Part shown: in pieces, positions 44,297-54,521 of the stretch
Numbering within the stretch: the stretch's first letter is position 1
Layout of the letters: each line of letters begins with the position of its first letter
Assembly (NCBI GenBank): GCA_037045435.1
Contig: JBAOID010000041.1
Span: forward strand, 1 to 64,000
DNA: 64,000 nucleotides
Reading direction: 5' to 3'
DNA from: CBDUEF01 sp018063485
Lineage (GTDB): Bacteria; Pseudomonadota; Alphaproteobacteria; Rhodobacterales; Rhodobacteraceae
Made by a program: the position numbers and the translations under genes
The notes under the pieces: model-generated
Seen by the model: the letters and a program-made list of their open reading frames with translations, nothing else
What the model was told of the DNA's origin: nothing
The model's database searches: none

Positions 44297-46336
44297 TCAG
44301 CGCAACCGTACCTTGGCCCGCGCTGAACGCCCCGTCGCGTCAATCACCGACAGCGTGACAAAGCCCTTGCCCAACTGGTCGAGCATGGCCTCACGCCCCG
44401 ACAATGCCAATGCCACCGGAACCCCGTCGGCCATCCAGGTATAGGGTGCCACGCCCCCACGAACGCGTACCAACAGGCCCTCTGGCAGCAGTTCAACCTC
44501 GGCCCCGTCGGGCGGGAAGGCGACGGCGGGAGCGTCGGCGTCAGGCTCGAAGATCGCTGTGCGCGAGCGGAAACTGCGCAACGGAAGCGGCAATTCCGCA
44601 TTCGAAACCAACAGGGTTTGCGGCGGGGCAGGCGGTTGCGGATCAAGACTGCGCTTCAGCCGTGCAAAGGCCTGAAACAAAACCGGGGCCGCCAAGTCCG
44701 CCCCAAAGGCGCCCGGCACTGGCGTGCCATCGGGCCGCCCCATCCAGACCCCGATAACATGCCGCCCGTCAAAGCCAATCGCCCAAGCGTCCCGATGGCC
44801 ATAAGAGGTGCCGGTCTTGTAGGCCAGGCGATTTTCCGGTGCGCCCGGTGGCGGGGCCAGCCCGGCCAGAATATCTCCCACCTGCCAGGCAGATGAGGCA
44901 CTCAAGAGCCGTTGGCCCTCCTCACGATCCCCCAGCATCGTATGCGTCAGGGGCAACGACACACCACCTCTTGCTATGGCGGCATAAAGTTGCACCATAT
45001 CTTCCAAAGTTACACCCAAGCCCCCCAGTGCAATCGCAAGGCCCGGCTTGCCGCCCGGTATCTTGTATTTCACCCCCGCCTTATCCAGCGCCGCCAGCAG
45101 TGCGGCCGGGCCAATGGCATCGGTCAACATGACCACAGGAATATTCAAGGATTGTTGCAAAGCCTCGCGCACCCGGATCGTGCCGCGATAGTGGCGGTCA
45201 AAATTCTGCGGTTTGTAGCCGTTGAAATCAACCGGACGGTCCTCGATCATGGTTTCGGGATGAACCAGCCCTTCATCAAAGGCCAACCCATAGACCAGAG
45301 GTTTCAGCGTTGAGCCTGGGCTCCGCAGCGCCTGGGTCATATCGACAAAACCCGCGCGCGCATCCGCCCGAAAGGCGGCAGAGCCAACCGAGGCCAACAC
45401 CTCGCCGGCGCGGTGATCGGCCACCACGATTGCCACCTGCACCCGCTCACCCTGGGCCGAGATGACTTCGGTGGCCAAGGCCTCAAGCGATAGTTGCAAT
45501 TTGCGGTCCAGTGTCAGCCGATACAGGGCCAAGCCCGGTTCTTCGGCCAAGGCGCGATCGTCCATATGTGGCGCGATGGATGGAAATGCGCGCCGATGGG
45601 CGGGTACGATTTCAGTGCGTGCCGCCTTGGCCTGATCTTGCGAGATCAACCCATCCCGCGCCGCCCGCGCCAACACCCTGTCGCGTGCGTCGGTGGCACG
45701 TTCGGCAAACCGGTCAGGGCGGCGGCTTTCGGGCGATTGCGGAATGGCCACCAGCAGCGCGATTTCGGCAGGCGTCAACAAGCGCGGCTCTTTGCCGAAA
45801 TACGACAGGGTTGCAGCGCGGATGCCTTCCAGATTGCCCCCATAGGGTGCCAGATGCAGATAGAGCGCCAGAATCTGCTCTTTGGTCAGCCGCCGCTCCA
45901 GCGCCAAGGCCACGCGCATCTGCCTCAGCTTGCCCTCGACTTTGCCGGTGCCGCCCGCCTCCAGCAACCGCGCCACCTGCATTGTCAGGGTTGACCCGCC
46001 CGAAACGACATGCCCATTCCAAACCGCCTGCGCTGCGGCGCGAAGCATGGCGCGCAGGTCAACGCCGTCATGGCTATAGAACCGTTTGTCTTCATAGGCC
46101 AACAGCGCCGCCACAAAACGCGGATCGACCTCATGCGGATCCACGGCCAGGCGCCAACGGCCATTGGCCACCGTATAGACGCGCAGCAAATCACCGTTCC
46201 TGTCGCGAACCTCGACCGAAGATTGCACCGCCAAGGGCGGCAATACCGTGGCATTGATCAAGATATCCGCTTCATCACGCGCAAAGGCGGCAAGCCCAAG
46301 GCTCACCGCCAAAGTCAAGATCAGTCTGGCGCGCAT
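44297..46336 (-). CDS. pbpC: Penicillin-binding protein 1C
   Basis: Bifunctional peptidoglycan synthase, 679 residues. A short N-terminal membrane anchor (LILTLAVSLGLAAFA) is followed by the GT51 transglycosylase (AYEDKRFYSHDGVD near residue 85, GGSTLTMQVARLLE). The transpeptidase has SPGSTLKP (active-site serine near 335), SLN and KTGTS. The C-terminal BiPBP_C-type domain is at about 590-679. Its ATG overlaps the TGA of the alpha-2-macroglobulin gene by one base. This pairing is known from E. coli (yfhM-pbpC) and suggests a joint periplasmic defence/repair role. Confidence 0.94.
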   Translation of the reverse strand: MRARLILTLAVSLGLAAFARDEADILINATVLPPLAVQSSVEVRDRNGDLLRVYTVANGRWRLAVDPHEVDPRFVAALLAYEDKRFYSHDGVDLRAMLRAAAQAVWNGHVVSGGSTLTMQVARLLEAGGTGKVEGKLRQMRVALALERRLTKEQILALYLHLAPYGGNLEGIRAATLSYFGKEPRLLTPAEIALLVAIPQSPESRRPDRFAERATDARDRVLARAARDGLISQDQAKAARTEIVPAHRRAFPSIAPHMDDRALAEEPGLALYRLTLDRKLQLSLEALATEVISAQGERVQVAIVVADHRAGEVLASVGSAAFRADARAGFVDMTQALRSPGSTLKPLVYGLAFDEGLVHPETMIEDRPVDFNGYKPQNFDRHYRGTIRVREALQQSLNIPVVMLTDAIGPAALLAALDKAGVKYKIPGGKPGLAIALGGLGVTLEDMVQLYAAIARGGVSLPLTHTMLGDREEGQRLLSASSAWQVGDILAGLAPPPGAPENRLAYKTGTSYGHRDAWAIGFDGRHVIGVWMGRPDGTPVPGAFGADLAAPVLFQAFARLKRSLDPQPPAPPQTLLVSNAELPLPLRSFRSRTAIFEPDADAPAVAFPPDGAEVELLPEGLLVRVRGGVAPYTWMADGVPVALALSGREAMLDQLGKGFVTLSVIDATGRSARAKVRLR

Positions 46337-49300
46337 CACTCAGCGATTGTGATGGTGCCTGCGTCGCTCAATCCGGTCAGATCGGGGCGATACATGTCTT
46401 CAACCGAGGCTGCCGGTTGATGGAAGGTGCCCGGAGACACCGCCCGCACCACATAGGCCAGCCGGAACGCGGTATTGTCATAACGGTCAAGCGCGGTAAG
46501 GAAACGATCCTGCCGGAATTCGCTATGCGCCACGTCGGTTTCGGTTTCCAGCCAGCTCAACCCTTCGGTCGATCCACCGGAAATCAGGTTCGGGTTGTCG
46601 ATCTCGAACCCCGCAGGCAGCGGATCATTCACCATCACCCGCGCCTCGCCCCGGCCGAAGGGCGTGACATCCAGCACCGCAACCAGACGTGTCCCGACCT
46701 TGAGGTCGTTCATCGCCGCAGGTTGCCCGTCCATCGTGTAATAGGACCGGGTGATCGCATAGCCGGTTCCGCCCGCCGCCTCCGGTACTTTGGGAACACC
46801 GTAGGTAGTAATGGTAAGGGTGGTATCGGCCTTGCTTTCGTTTTTAACAACAACAGGTTGCGATGAGTTGGCATCCAGAACCCGCACCAGCGGCCCACTC
46901 GCCGCTGCACCGTCGATGGTAATGCCATCCGCACCGGCGCGGTCGATCAAGGCATTGGCCGCCAACAGGGACCAGGTTGCTTCCTGTGTTGAGAGTGCCC
47001 GTTGGGTCACAATGCCGCTGGTCAAGGCCTCACGATCCACAGCATCCGATCCCGCCTCAACCGCAAGCGTCAGAACGGCTGCCATGTCACGGGTATGGGT
47101 GCCGTAATCGGCGCGGTAGATTTGATCCACCTTTGTGGCCTTGGCAGCTTCCAACGATGCCACTGCCTTGCGGAACATCGCATCGGCGCGCGGCTGATCA
47201 CCATAGCTGGCCAATGCCGCGCCCAGTTGCGCCTGCGCCATCGGCGTGCCGAAAGCATCGCCTTTGACATCGGCATAATAGCGCAAATCGCCGATGGCTG
47301 CCGCCCCTTCACGTGCCAGAACCATCAGCGCATAAGCCAATGCCTGTCCGCCGCCCTGATCAAAGTCAGCCTGGTAGTTCACCTGATTGCGCAGGTTATC
47401 CAGCGCCGACCGGAAAGCATTTTCCGGCACCGCAAACCCGCGTGCCTTTGCCCGGCTCAGGAAATCGGTGACATAGGCGTCCAGCCAGAAATCCCCGCTG
47501 TTCGGACTCCACAGACCAAAGGCGCCGCTGGCATCCTGATTCATCAAGACCAACGGAATGGTTTGCTCGATCCGCTTGTGGATATTATCCCCGTCAGGCA
47601 GGCCCAAAGCGGCGGCCACCTGATCGAAATACAACAGCGGAAGCGCTTTTGAGGTCATTTGCTCGGTGCAGCCATAGGGGTAACGATCAAGTGCCGCCAA
47701 AATCCCCGGTGCGTTCAGTCGCGCAATCGGGCCAACCGCCATCGTGGCTTTGGCCGTGCCGGGAATCATCCCGGCAAAGGCGTTGTCATCGAGTGTAAAG
47801 GCCTGTCCCTTGGCCAGATCAAGCCGCGTCACCTGCACGACAGGCGGATCATTGGCCTGCACAGGCAGGGTCAGCGTTTTGGTCAGAACCTTGCCGTCCG
47901 GGGTGGTCAACGCAACATCAATCGTCTGAGTGCCCACCCCATCAGCTTTGATTGGAATGGCATAGACCACCTTGGCCTTGTCACCCAGATCAAAGCCAGA
48001 AGGTGTGGTGCCAACAGTCACCCCATGGCCAGCAACATCGAGCCCCATCCGGCCCGAGGGCCCCGTGGCGTGAACGATCTCCAGCAACAACCGGCTTTCA
48101 TCGCCGGGGGCCATGAATCGCGGCAGGCTGGCGGTAACAACAACCGGGTCGCGCACCAGAACATCGGCATTGGCTTGGCCGACACCCTTTTTCGACCAAG
48201 CCACCGCCATGATCTTTACCGTGCCGTTAAAGGACGGCAGGGTGAAGTTCGCTCGCGCATAGCCATCCGCACCAACCGTCACCGGTCCGGTGAAATAGGC
48301 GACCAACTCCTCTGTCGGAGGTGGCGCCTGCAAGCGCGCTTGCGCGCCCGCATCACCGCCCGAGCGCACCTCGCCCTGCACACCGTTCAGCGGATCAATC
48401 AGCCGTCCGTAGATGTCACGGATGCCAACTCCCAGTTTCTGCTGGCCAAAGTAATAGGCCGAAGGATCGGGCGGAGTGAACGCGGTCAGGTTCAAGATAC
48501 CCTGATCGACAGCGGCAATCGTGACATAGGCGGTGTCGCCCGCCTCGATGCCTTCCACCTTGACCGCCACATCCAGCGGCCCGCGCGGCGCGGTTTCCGC
48601 CGCCGTTTCGATGCTGGCGCGCAGGGCATGTGCGCCGGGATCAATGCTGGCATGAGTCAGGCCCATGGCGCGCGCCGGAACCCGGCCTGCGGCCACATCC
48701 ATCGGCCGCAACACGCTGGCCGTGACATAAACCCCAGCGCCCCATTCGTCGGTAACGTCCAACGGGATCAGATTTTCGCCTTCCGTCACCTCGACCGCTT
48801 TCATGGCGACCAGGTGATTGGACAAGATCGTCACCAAAGCCGTGCCTGCTGCCCGCGGAACCACCCGCAAAACTGCGGTTTCGCCGGGTTTGTAGGCGGG
48901 CTTGTCCAGCGACAATTCCAAGGTGTCGGGGGTGGCCGAAGTATCCGCGGGAACATACCACCCGGCATAAAAGCTGGTCGACGTCACCGCTTCGGTGCCG
49001 TCCACCCGCATCACCGTCAGCTCATATTCGCCCCAGTCCACATCCACCGCAACATCAGCAGGGGCTGCGCCCAGATCGACAACCCCATCGGAAATCGCCT
49101 TGCGATTGGTGACGGGCTCCCAGTTCCAATTGCCGCTTTCTTGATACCATTGATAATAGGTCTGAATCCGGCTCAGTTTCCACTGCACTTTCATCGGGGC
49201 AGCTTTGCCGTCAGGGTTGATACCAACCAGAGTGAACTTCGCCTGCCCGCCTTCCTTGACCACACCATCGCCGAACAAGGGCTTCACGCCGATCAGCGTT

Positions 49301-51790
49301 TCACTTGGTGTCAACAGGCGGGTGATCCGCCGCTCTACCGGTCGACCGGAGCCTTCGGCAACCCGAACGGTAGCCCGCATTTCCAGCGGGCGTTTGGGAT
49401 CGGCAACGTCAGGCAGCGTCAAGGAAACCACCGCCTGCCCCTCCGCATCGGTTTTATCGCCGCCAAAGGATTCAACGCGCGCATCGAAAGGCTCATCAAA
49501 ACGGCCAAATACATAGCCCGGCCAGCCCTCAACCTCTTTGGCGGCGCGCAAGAGCACTTCGCCCTCAATCGCCAGATCAGCCCCCGGCGCGCCGAAAAGA
49601 TAGCGCGCATCTACTGTCAGGTCAGGAGCATCGCCAAGCCGGATCGGACCATCCGCAAGTGCCAGTTTGAAATCAATCCGCTCGGGCAGGAAATCTTCGA
49701 CAAGGAAGGTTTTGGCTGTCAGTGGTGCGGCATCCTGGTCCGCCAGAATCTCCAGCCGCCAGGTGCCGCGCGGGGCCGATCCCGCAATCGGCAGCGCAAA
49801 GACATGCCCCCCCGCACCATTGTCCTCGACCAATGCGCGAGAATATTCCACCCCATCCGGGCGCATCAGCACCGCCGTAAGCGGCAGGCCGGCAACGGCT
49901 TCTGCCTGTGGGTCACGCGCAAGGGCAGTGGCGTAAACGGTTTCGCCGGCCCGATAAGCCCCGCGATCGGTGGTCAGGAACACATCCACCGGCGGTGCGG
50001 CCTCACGCCCCGCAACACCCCGATCCGAAAGATCAAACTCGGGATCGGTCAGCGACAGAAAGGCAATATCGGCATCCTTGTCGCGCGCGATCACCAAAGC
50101 TGGGGCGGCACCGCCGGTGCCACGGGTCAAGCCCGCCTCAAATTGGGCATGGCCCATCGCATCGGTGGTAGCCTCGCCCAAGACGTCATTGGCGGCGCTC
50201 AACAATTCAACCGTCAGCCCTTCCTTGGCCCCGGCGGTGCCAAGGCTGCGCACGAAGACATGCAGCCCGTCAACGCCGCTCATGGTGGTCAGGCCCAGAT
50301 CGGACACCGCAAACCACTGCCATGCTGAAGGGTTATCATAAGGATCAGCGCCCGGAACCGTCGCCTGCAAGGCGTAAATCCCCGCGGTCTGCCCCTTGAT
50401 CGCCTCGCCCAAGGGCAGGCGTGTGGTGACATCGGCGTTGATTTCCTGACCCACTTTGGCAGAGCCGGTCCAGATCTGCGTGCCGATTTCGCCGTTCATG
50501 TATTCTTGGCTGTAGGGATCCACCGGCGCGTTGAAATAGCCGTTCTGAATCGCGCGCAGCAGGTTGCGGTCGGTCACGCGGTAAAGTGTAAGATCAAGAT
50601 TTGCCGGTGTTGACGGTTTCCACCGGAATCGAAGCCTCACCCACCTTGGGCAAGACGTAACCGCGCCCCGGAAAGCGCACGGCAGGGGTGCGGTCGCGGA
50701 CATAAGCGGTGATATCGACCGATTTCGCCAGGCTCTGGCCATCCGCCGCGGGCAGGCCCTCGCGGAAGGTGATGGTCTGGCGCGAGCCGTGTTCGACACC
50801 CTCGATACACAATTGGCGATAGCCGTCAGAGGCGACAGTCAGGCCAACGGCGGGCAGTTTCACATAATCGGCGTAATTGACGCCAACCTTGGCCAGATCT
50901 TCGGTGAAAGTCACACAGATCCGTGGCCGCACATTGTCGGCCTGCACCTGAGTTTCTTCGATACGAAAGCCATATTTTGCAATCGCCGTATCAAGTGCCG
51001 TTGCCGTGTCGTCGCGCGGCTGCAAGGATTGTGCGAGCCGCAAGGCCTGCACGGTGTCGCGCCCACGCCCCAGATCCTCCAGCAACTCGCCCATCGTCAC
51101 CAATATCGTGTGCTGTTGCGCCTTGTTATTTGCACGCAGATAGGCGTTGGCACTCGCATAAAACCCGCGCTGGCGGTAGTCGCTTTGATTGTTGCCACTT
51201 GCCCGCCCTGCCGCCTGCAACAGGCGCGCATATTCTTGCCAGGCATCGGCACTATCTGCCAAATTCACCGCCGCTCCCGCAAAACGGCTGGCCCCATCCA
51301 GATCGCCGCGCAATTCGGCCTCGGCCGCTGCCGCCATATGCTCTTCAGCCGAAAAGCCGTTGGTCACGTGCATATTGGCCAGACCGCTGGCCTGTTCTCG
51401 AACCGAGTCAATTTCGTAATCCGGCAGGAAAGCCAATTCGGGGCGCCGCAGCTTTGCCAGCGCCTCGGCGCCTTTGGCAGCGGTCAACACTTCACCAGAG
51501 TAGGCCCCTTGATAGGCCGCAGCCTCTCCGACGGATGATTTCGGAAAACACGAGCCGTTCTTGGTGTTGAAGGTAAAGGCAAGGCAGGATTTGTTGCTCA
51601 GGCAGGCGCGCTCGCAGGCTTCGAGAGTCGTATCAAAAATGGAAGCGATATCGCCGCCCGGAAGATCGGTATTCTCACTGAGGATCAAGCGCTTGGTGGG
51701 GATCAGATCCTGAGCTGCGCCGACTTGGGGCGATGCCCAGAGACCAGAAACCAACAATCCCAACATCATGGCTTTGAAAATTTTCCGCAT
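46336..51790 (-). CDS. Bacterial alpha-2-macroglobulin, one frameshift
   Basis: A large periplasmic protease-trap protein. ATG 51790 follows GGAGGATTTCAGG and gives a cleavable signal (MLGLLVSGLWASPQVGAAQD) without lipobox. An N-terminal PAN/apple-like module follows (LEACERACLSNKSCLAFTF). The frame breaks near 50604 by one extra base; removing it gives VETVNTANLDLTLYRVTDRN and an 1817-residue protein. MG domains follow, then the thioester motif YGCTEQM near residue 1370 and the receptor-like end. It is coupled to pbpC. The E. coli homologue is a lipoprotein; this one seems soluble. Confidence 0.93.
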
Positions 51791-51971
51791 CCTGAAATCC
51801 TCCACACTGAACCTGCTCAGACTGACATGCGTGTGCCACTTCGCGCAAGGCTTGACGACGGCTTGAAGCACTTTGTCATCTTAAACACTCATTCACTTTG
51901 TCGGGCCAATCTACGGCCAAGCCGATCACCTGTCTTCGTGGAATCGGTCATGACTTCAGAATGGGTCGGGG

Positions 51972-54521
51972 ATGGAGTTTACAGAGCGATTGGCTAAGGA
52001 AAGGCGGGCGCGTTTGGCGGCCGAACGGCGTCTGGAGCTCAAGAGTCGTGAACTGTTTGCGGCCAACGAAAAACTGGCCCTTCATGCAAGAGCCCTTTCC
52101 GATCAGATCGTTGAACAACGCCAAGTCGTGCACAGTGCCCTCACTGAGGCCGAGGTTCTGAAAGGCCAGCAGTCCCACTTTGTGGCTGAACTGAATCAGG
52201 CGCACACTGTCGCAGTGATGGCCGAGAGGCGGCTGTGGGATTCCATCAACACCATTGAAGACGGCTTTGCGGTTTTCGATTCGGGTCTGCGGCTGGTTGC
52301 GGCGAACGCCGGTTTTCAGACCGCATTTTCTGAAGAGCCGCTCGCAATCGGGATCAACTACGCTGACATCATGCGCAAGGCGCTGGCTTGCGGTCGGATT
52401 GAAATCGGCACATCGGAGCCTGAAAGCTGGCTTGGTGCCAACCTGGCCCGCATTGAGGTTGATCCGATCGAACCACGGGTCTTGCAGATGTGCAACGGAA
52501 CCTGGTTGCGATTGGTCGAAAGCCGGGCACGCGATGGTGATCTGGTTTGTCTGTCGCTGAATATTACCGATCAGATGCGTATCTGGGCCGCGATTGAAGC
52601 GATCCCGGATGGTTTTGTACTTTTTGACCGAGAGGAACGGCTCGTGACCTGTAATCAACGCTATAAGAACACATATCCTGCTTCGGCCCCCGCCATGTTT
52701 GCTGGGGCGAAATTCGAAGATATCCTGCGCTATGGCCTGGCACATGGCCAACATGTGGATGCCATCGGGCGCGAGGAAGACTGGCTGGCCGAGCGATTGA
52801 TACAGCATCGCAACCCTGGTGAGGCACAGGAACAACAGCTGGGCGATGGGCGCTGGATCAGGGCACAAGACCTTGCAACACCAGACGGCGGGCGCGTCGG
52901 GTTGCGGATGGATATTACCGGCCAACGCGAACAAAAAGCCGCGCTTGAAGCGGCCCGTCTGGCCGCCGAAGCCGCGAACCGGGCAAAATCGGCATTCCTC
53001 GCCAATATGAGCCATGAAATCCGCACTCCGATGAATGGCGTCGTCGGCATGGCGGAACTGCTATGCGACACCACGCTCAGCGAGGAGCAAAGGCTTTTCG
53101 CTGAAACCATCCGCTCGTCGGGTGAGGCGCTTTTGGTGATCATCAACGATATCCTTGACTACTCCAGGATCGAGGCAGAGCGTCTGACACTCTATCCCGA
53201 ACCCTTTGATCTTGAACGCACCATTCATGAAGTCAGCATGCTCTTGCAGCCCCGCGCGCGCGAAAAACGCATTGATCTGATGATTGATTTCGACATGTTT
53301 CTCCCCACCCGCTACATCGGCGATCCCGGTCGTTTGCGGCAAATCCTGACCAATCTGATCGGAAATGCGGTCAAATTCACCGATCAGGGCCATGTGCTTG
53401 TCAGGGTTGTGGGTCTGGAAACCGAAACCGGCCATCAGCAATTGCACATCACGATCGAAGACACGGGCATCGGCATTGCCCCCGAGAATCTCGAACAGGT
53501 TTTTGGCGAGTTCAATCAAGTGGAAAGCCAGTCAAACCGCAAATTCGAGGGCACCGGTCTTGGTCTGGCAATCACACAGCGTCTAATCGAAAAAATGGAC
53601 GGGGAGATTTGGGTCTATAGTGACCTTGGCAAAGGCTCTTCCTTCGGTTTCAGCCTCACATTGCCGATTGCCGAAGAACCCAGCGCGCCTCGGCTGCCGA
53701 TCACCCTGAAACGGATTCTTGTGGTTGACGATCAGTTCATCAACCGCACAATCCTTGAGCGTCAGCTCGTCCCTTGCGGGCTTTCGGTCACCCTTTGCCG
53801 TTCGGGTGCAGAGGCCTTGGCCACGGTTAAAACCGCTTCCTTCGACGCAATCCTGACCGATCATGAAATGCCCGAAATGGATGGGCTGGCCTTGGCAAAT
53901 CAATTGCGCGCGTTGGGCATTTCCACACCAATAGTCTTGCTGTCCTCAAGCCCGGCGAATGCGCGTGAAGCGCCGGGGGCCGAGCATCTGGCGGCCCTCT
54001 TGCAAAAACCGGTCTTGCGCGCCGATCTCTATCGGCGGCTGCAAGCCTTGTCAGGCGTGTCAGAGGCCCCTCTTCCACCCAGGAAAATAGCTGCCGCCGA
54101 ATGTCGGGTCATGCGGGTTTTGGCTGCGGAAGACAACCGCACCAATCAATTGGTGTTTCAGAAAATGCTCCGCGATATCGACATTGACCTCACCTTCGCC
54201 AACAATGGCCGTGAAGCCGTCGAGCTTTACCAATCGCTGCGCCCCGATCTGATCTTCATGGATATTTCCATGCCGGAGATGGATGGGCGTGAGGCAACGC
54301 AGGCCATCCGCAAGTTGGAATCCGGGCGAAGCCATGTGCCGATTGTCGCCATGACGGCCCATGCGATGGAGGGTGATGCCGAGAGTATTCTTGCGGTTGG
54401 AATTGATCGTTACATGACCAAACCGCTCCGCAGGGCTGCGATTGTTGATGTGATCGCGGAATTCTGCCCTCCGGACGGGCGGTCTATTCACCCCGTCGAC
54501 GTGGCAATGACCGCAAGCTAA
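51972..54521 (+). CDS. Hybrid sensor histidine kinase, PAS-HisKA-HATPase-REC-REC
   Basis: An 849-residue cytoplasmic kinase without membrane spans. Order: coiled coil (about 1-90), two PAS-like domains (INTIEDGFAVFDSGLRLVAA near 100; IEAIPDGFVLFDREERLV near 210), and HisKA (FLANMSHEIRTPMNGVVGMA near 340, phospho-His). HATPase follows (EDTGIGIAPENLEQVF, GTGLGLAI). Then come two receiver domains: ILVVDDQFINR with ILTDHEMPEMDG, and VLAAEDNRTNQ with DLIFMDISMPEMDG. No Hpt domain or cognate regulator is adjacent, so it is an orphan that may phosphorylate a remote Hpt protein. Its 3' end overlaps recQ by 4 bp. Confidence 0.92.
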   Translation: MEFTERLAKERRARLAAERRLELKSRELFAANEKLALHARALSDQIVEQRQVVHSALTEAEVLKGQQSHFVAELNQAHTVAVMAERRLWDSINTIEDGFAVFDSGLRLVAANAGFQTAFSEEPLAIGINYADIMRKALACGRIEIGTSEPESWLGANLARIEVDPIEPRVLQMCNGTWLRLVESRARDGDLVCLSLNITDQMRIWAAIEAIPDGFVLFDREERLVTCNQRYKNTYPASAPAMFAGAKFEDILRYGLAHGQHVDAIGREEDWLAERLIQHRNPGEAQEQQLGDGRWIRAQDLATPDGGRVGLRMDITGQREQKAALEAARLAAEAANRAKSAFLANMSHEIRTPMNGVVGMAELLCDTTLSEEQRLFAETIRSSGEALLVIINDILDYSRIEAERLTLYPEPFDLERTIHEVSMLLQPRAREKRIDLMIDFDMFLPTRYIGDPGRLRQILTNLIGNAVKFTDQGHVLVRVVGLETETGHQQLHITIEDTGIGIAPENLEQVFGEFNQVESQSNRKFEGTGLGLAITQRLIEKMDGEIWVYSDLGKGSSFGFSLTLPIAEEPSAPRLPITLKRILVVDDQFINRTILERQLVPCGLSVTLCRSGAEALATVKTASFDAILTDHEMPEMDGLALANQLRALGISTPIVLLSSSPANAREAPGAEHLAALLQKPVLRADLYRRLQALSGVSEAPLPPRKIAAAECRVMRVLAAEDNRTNQLVFQKMLRDIDIDLTFANNGREAVELYQSLRPDLIFMDISMPEMDGREATQAIRKLESGRSHVPIVAMTAHAMEGDAESILAVGIDRYMTKPLRRAAIVDVIAEFCPPDGRSIHPVDVAMTAS

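Noticed and set aside
47659..50328. 889-codon open frame on the plus strand
   Set aside because: Antisense of the alpha-2-macroglobulin gene; composition is His/Gln/Arg-rich as typical for shadows.
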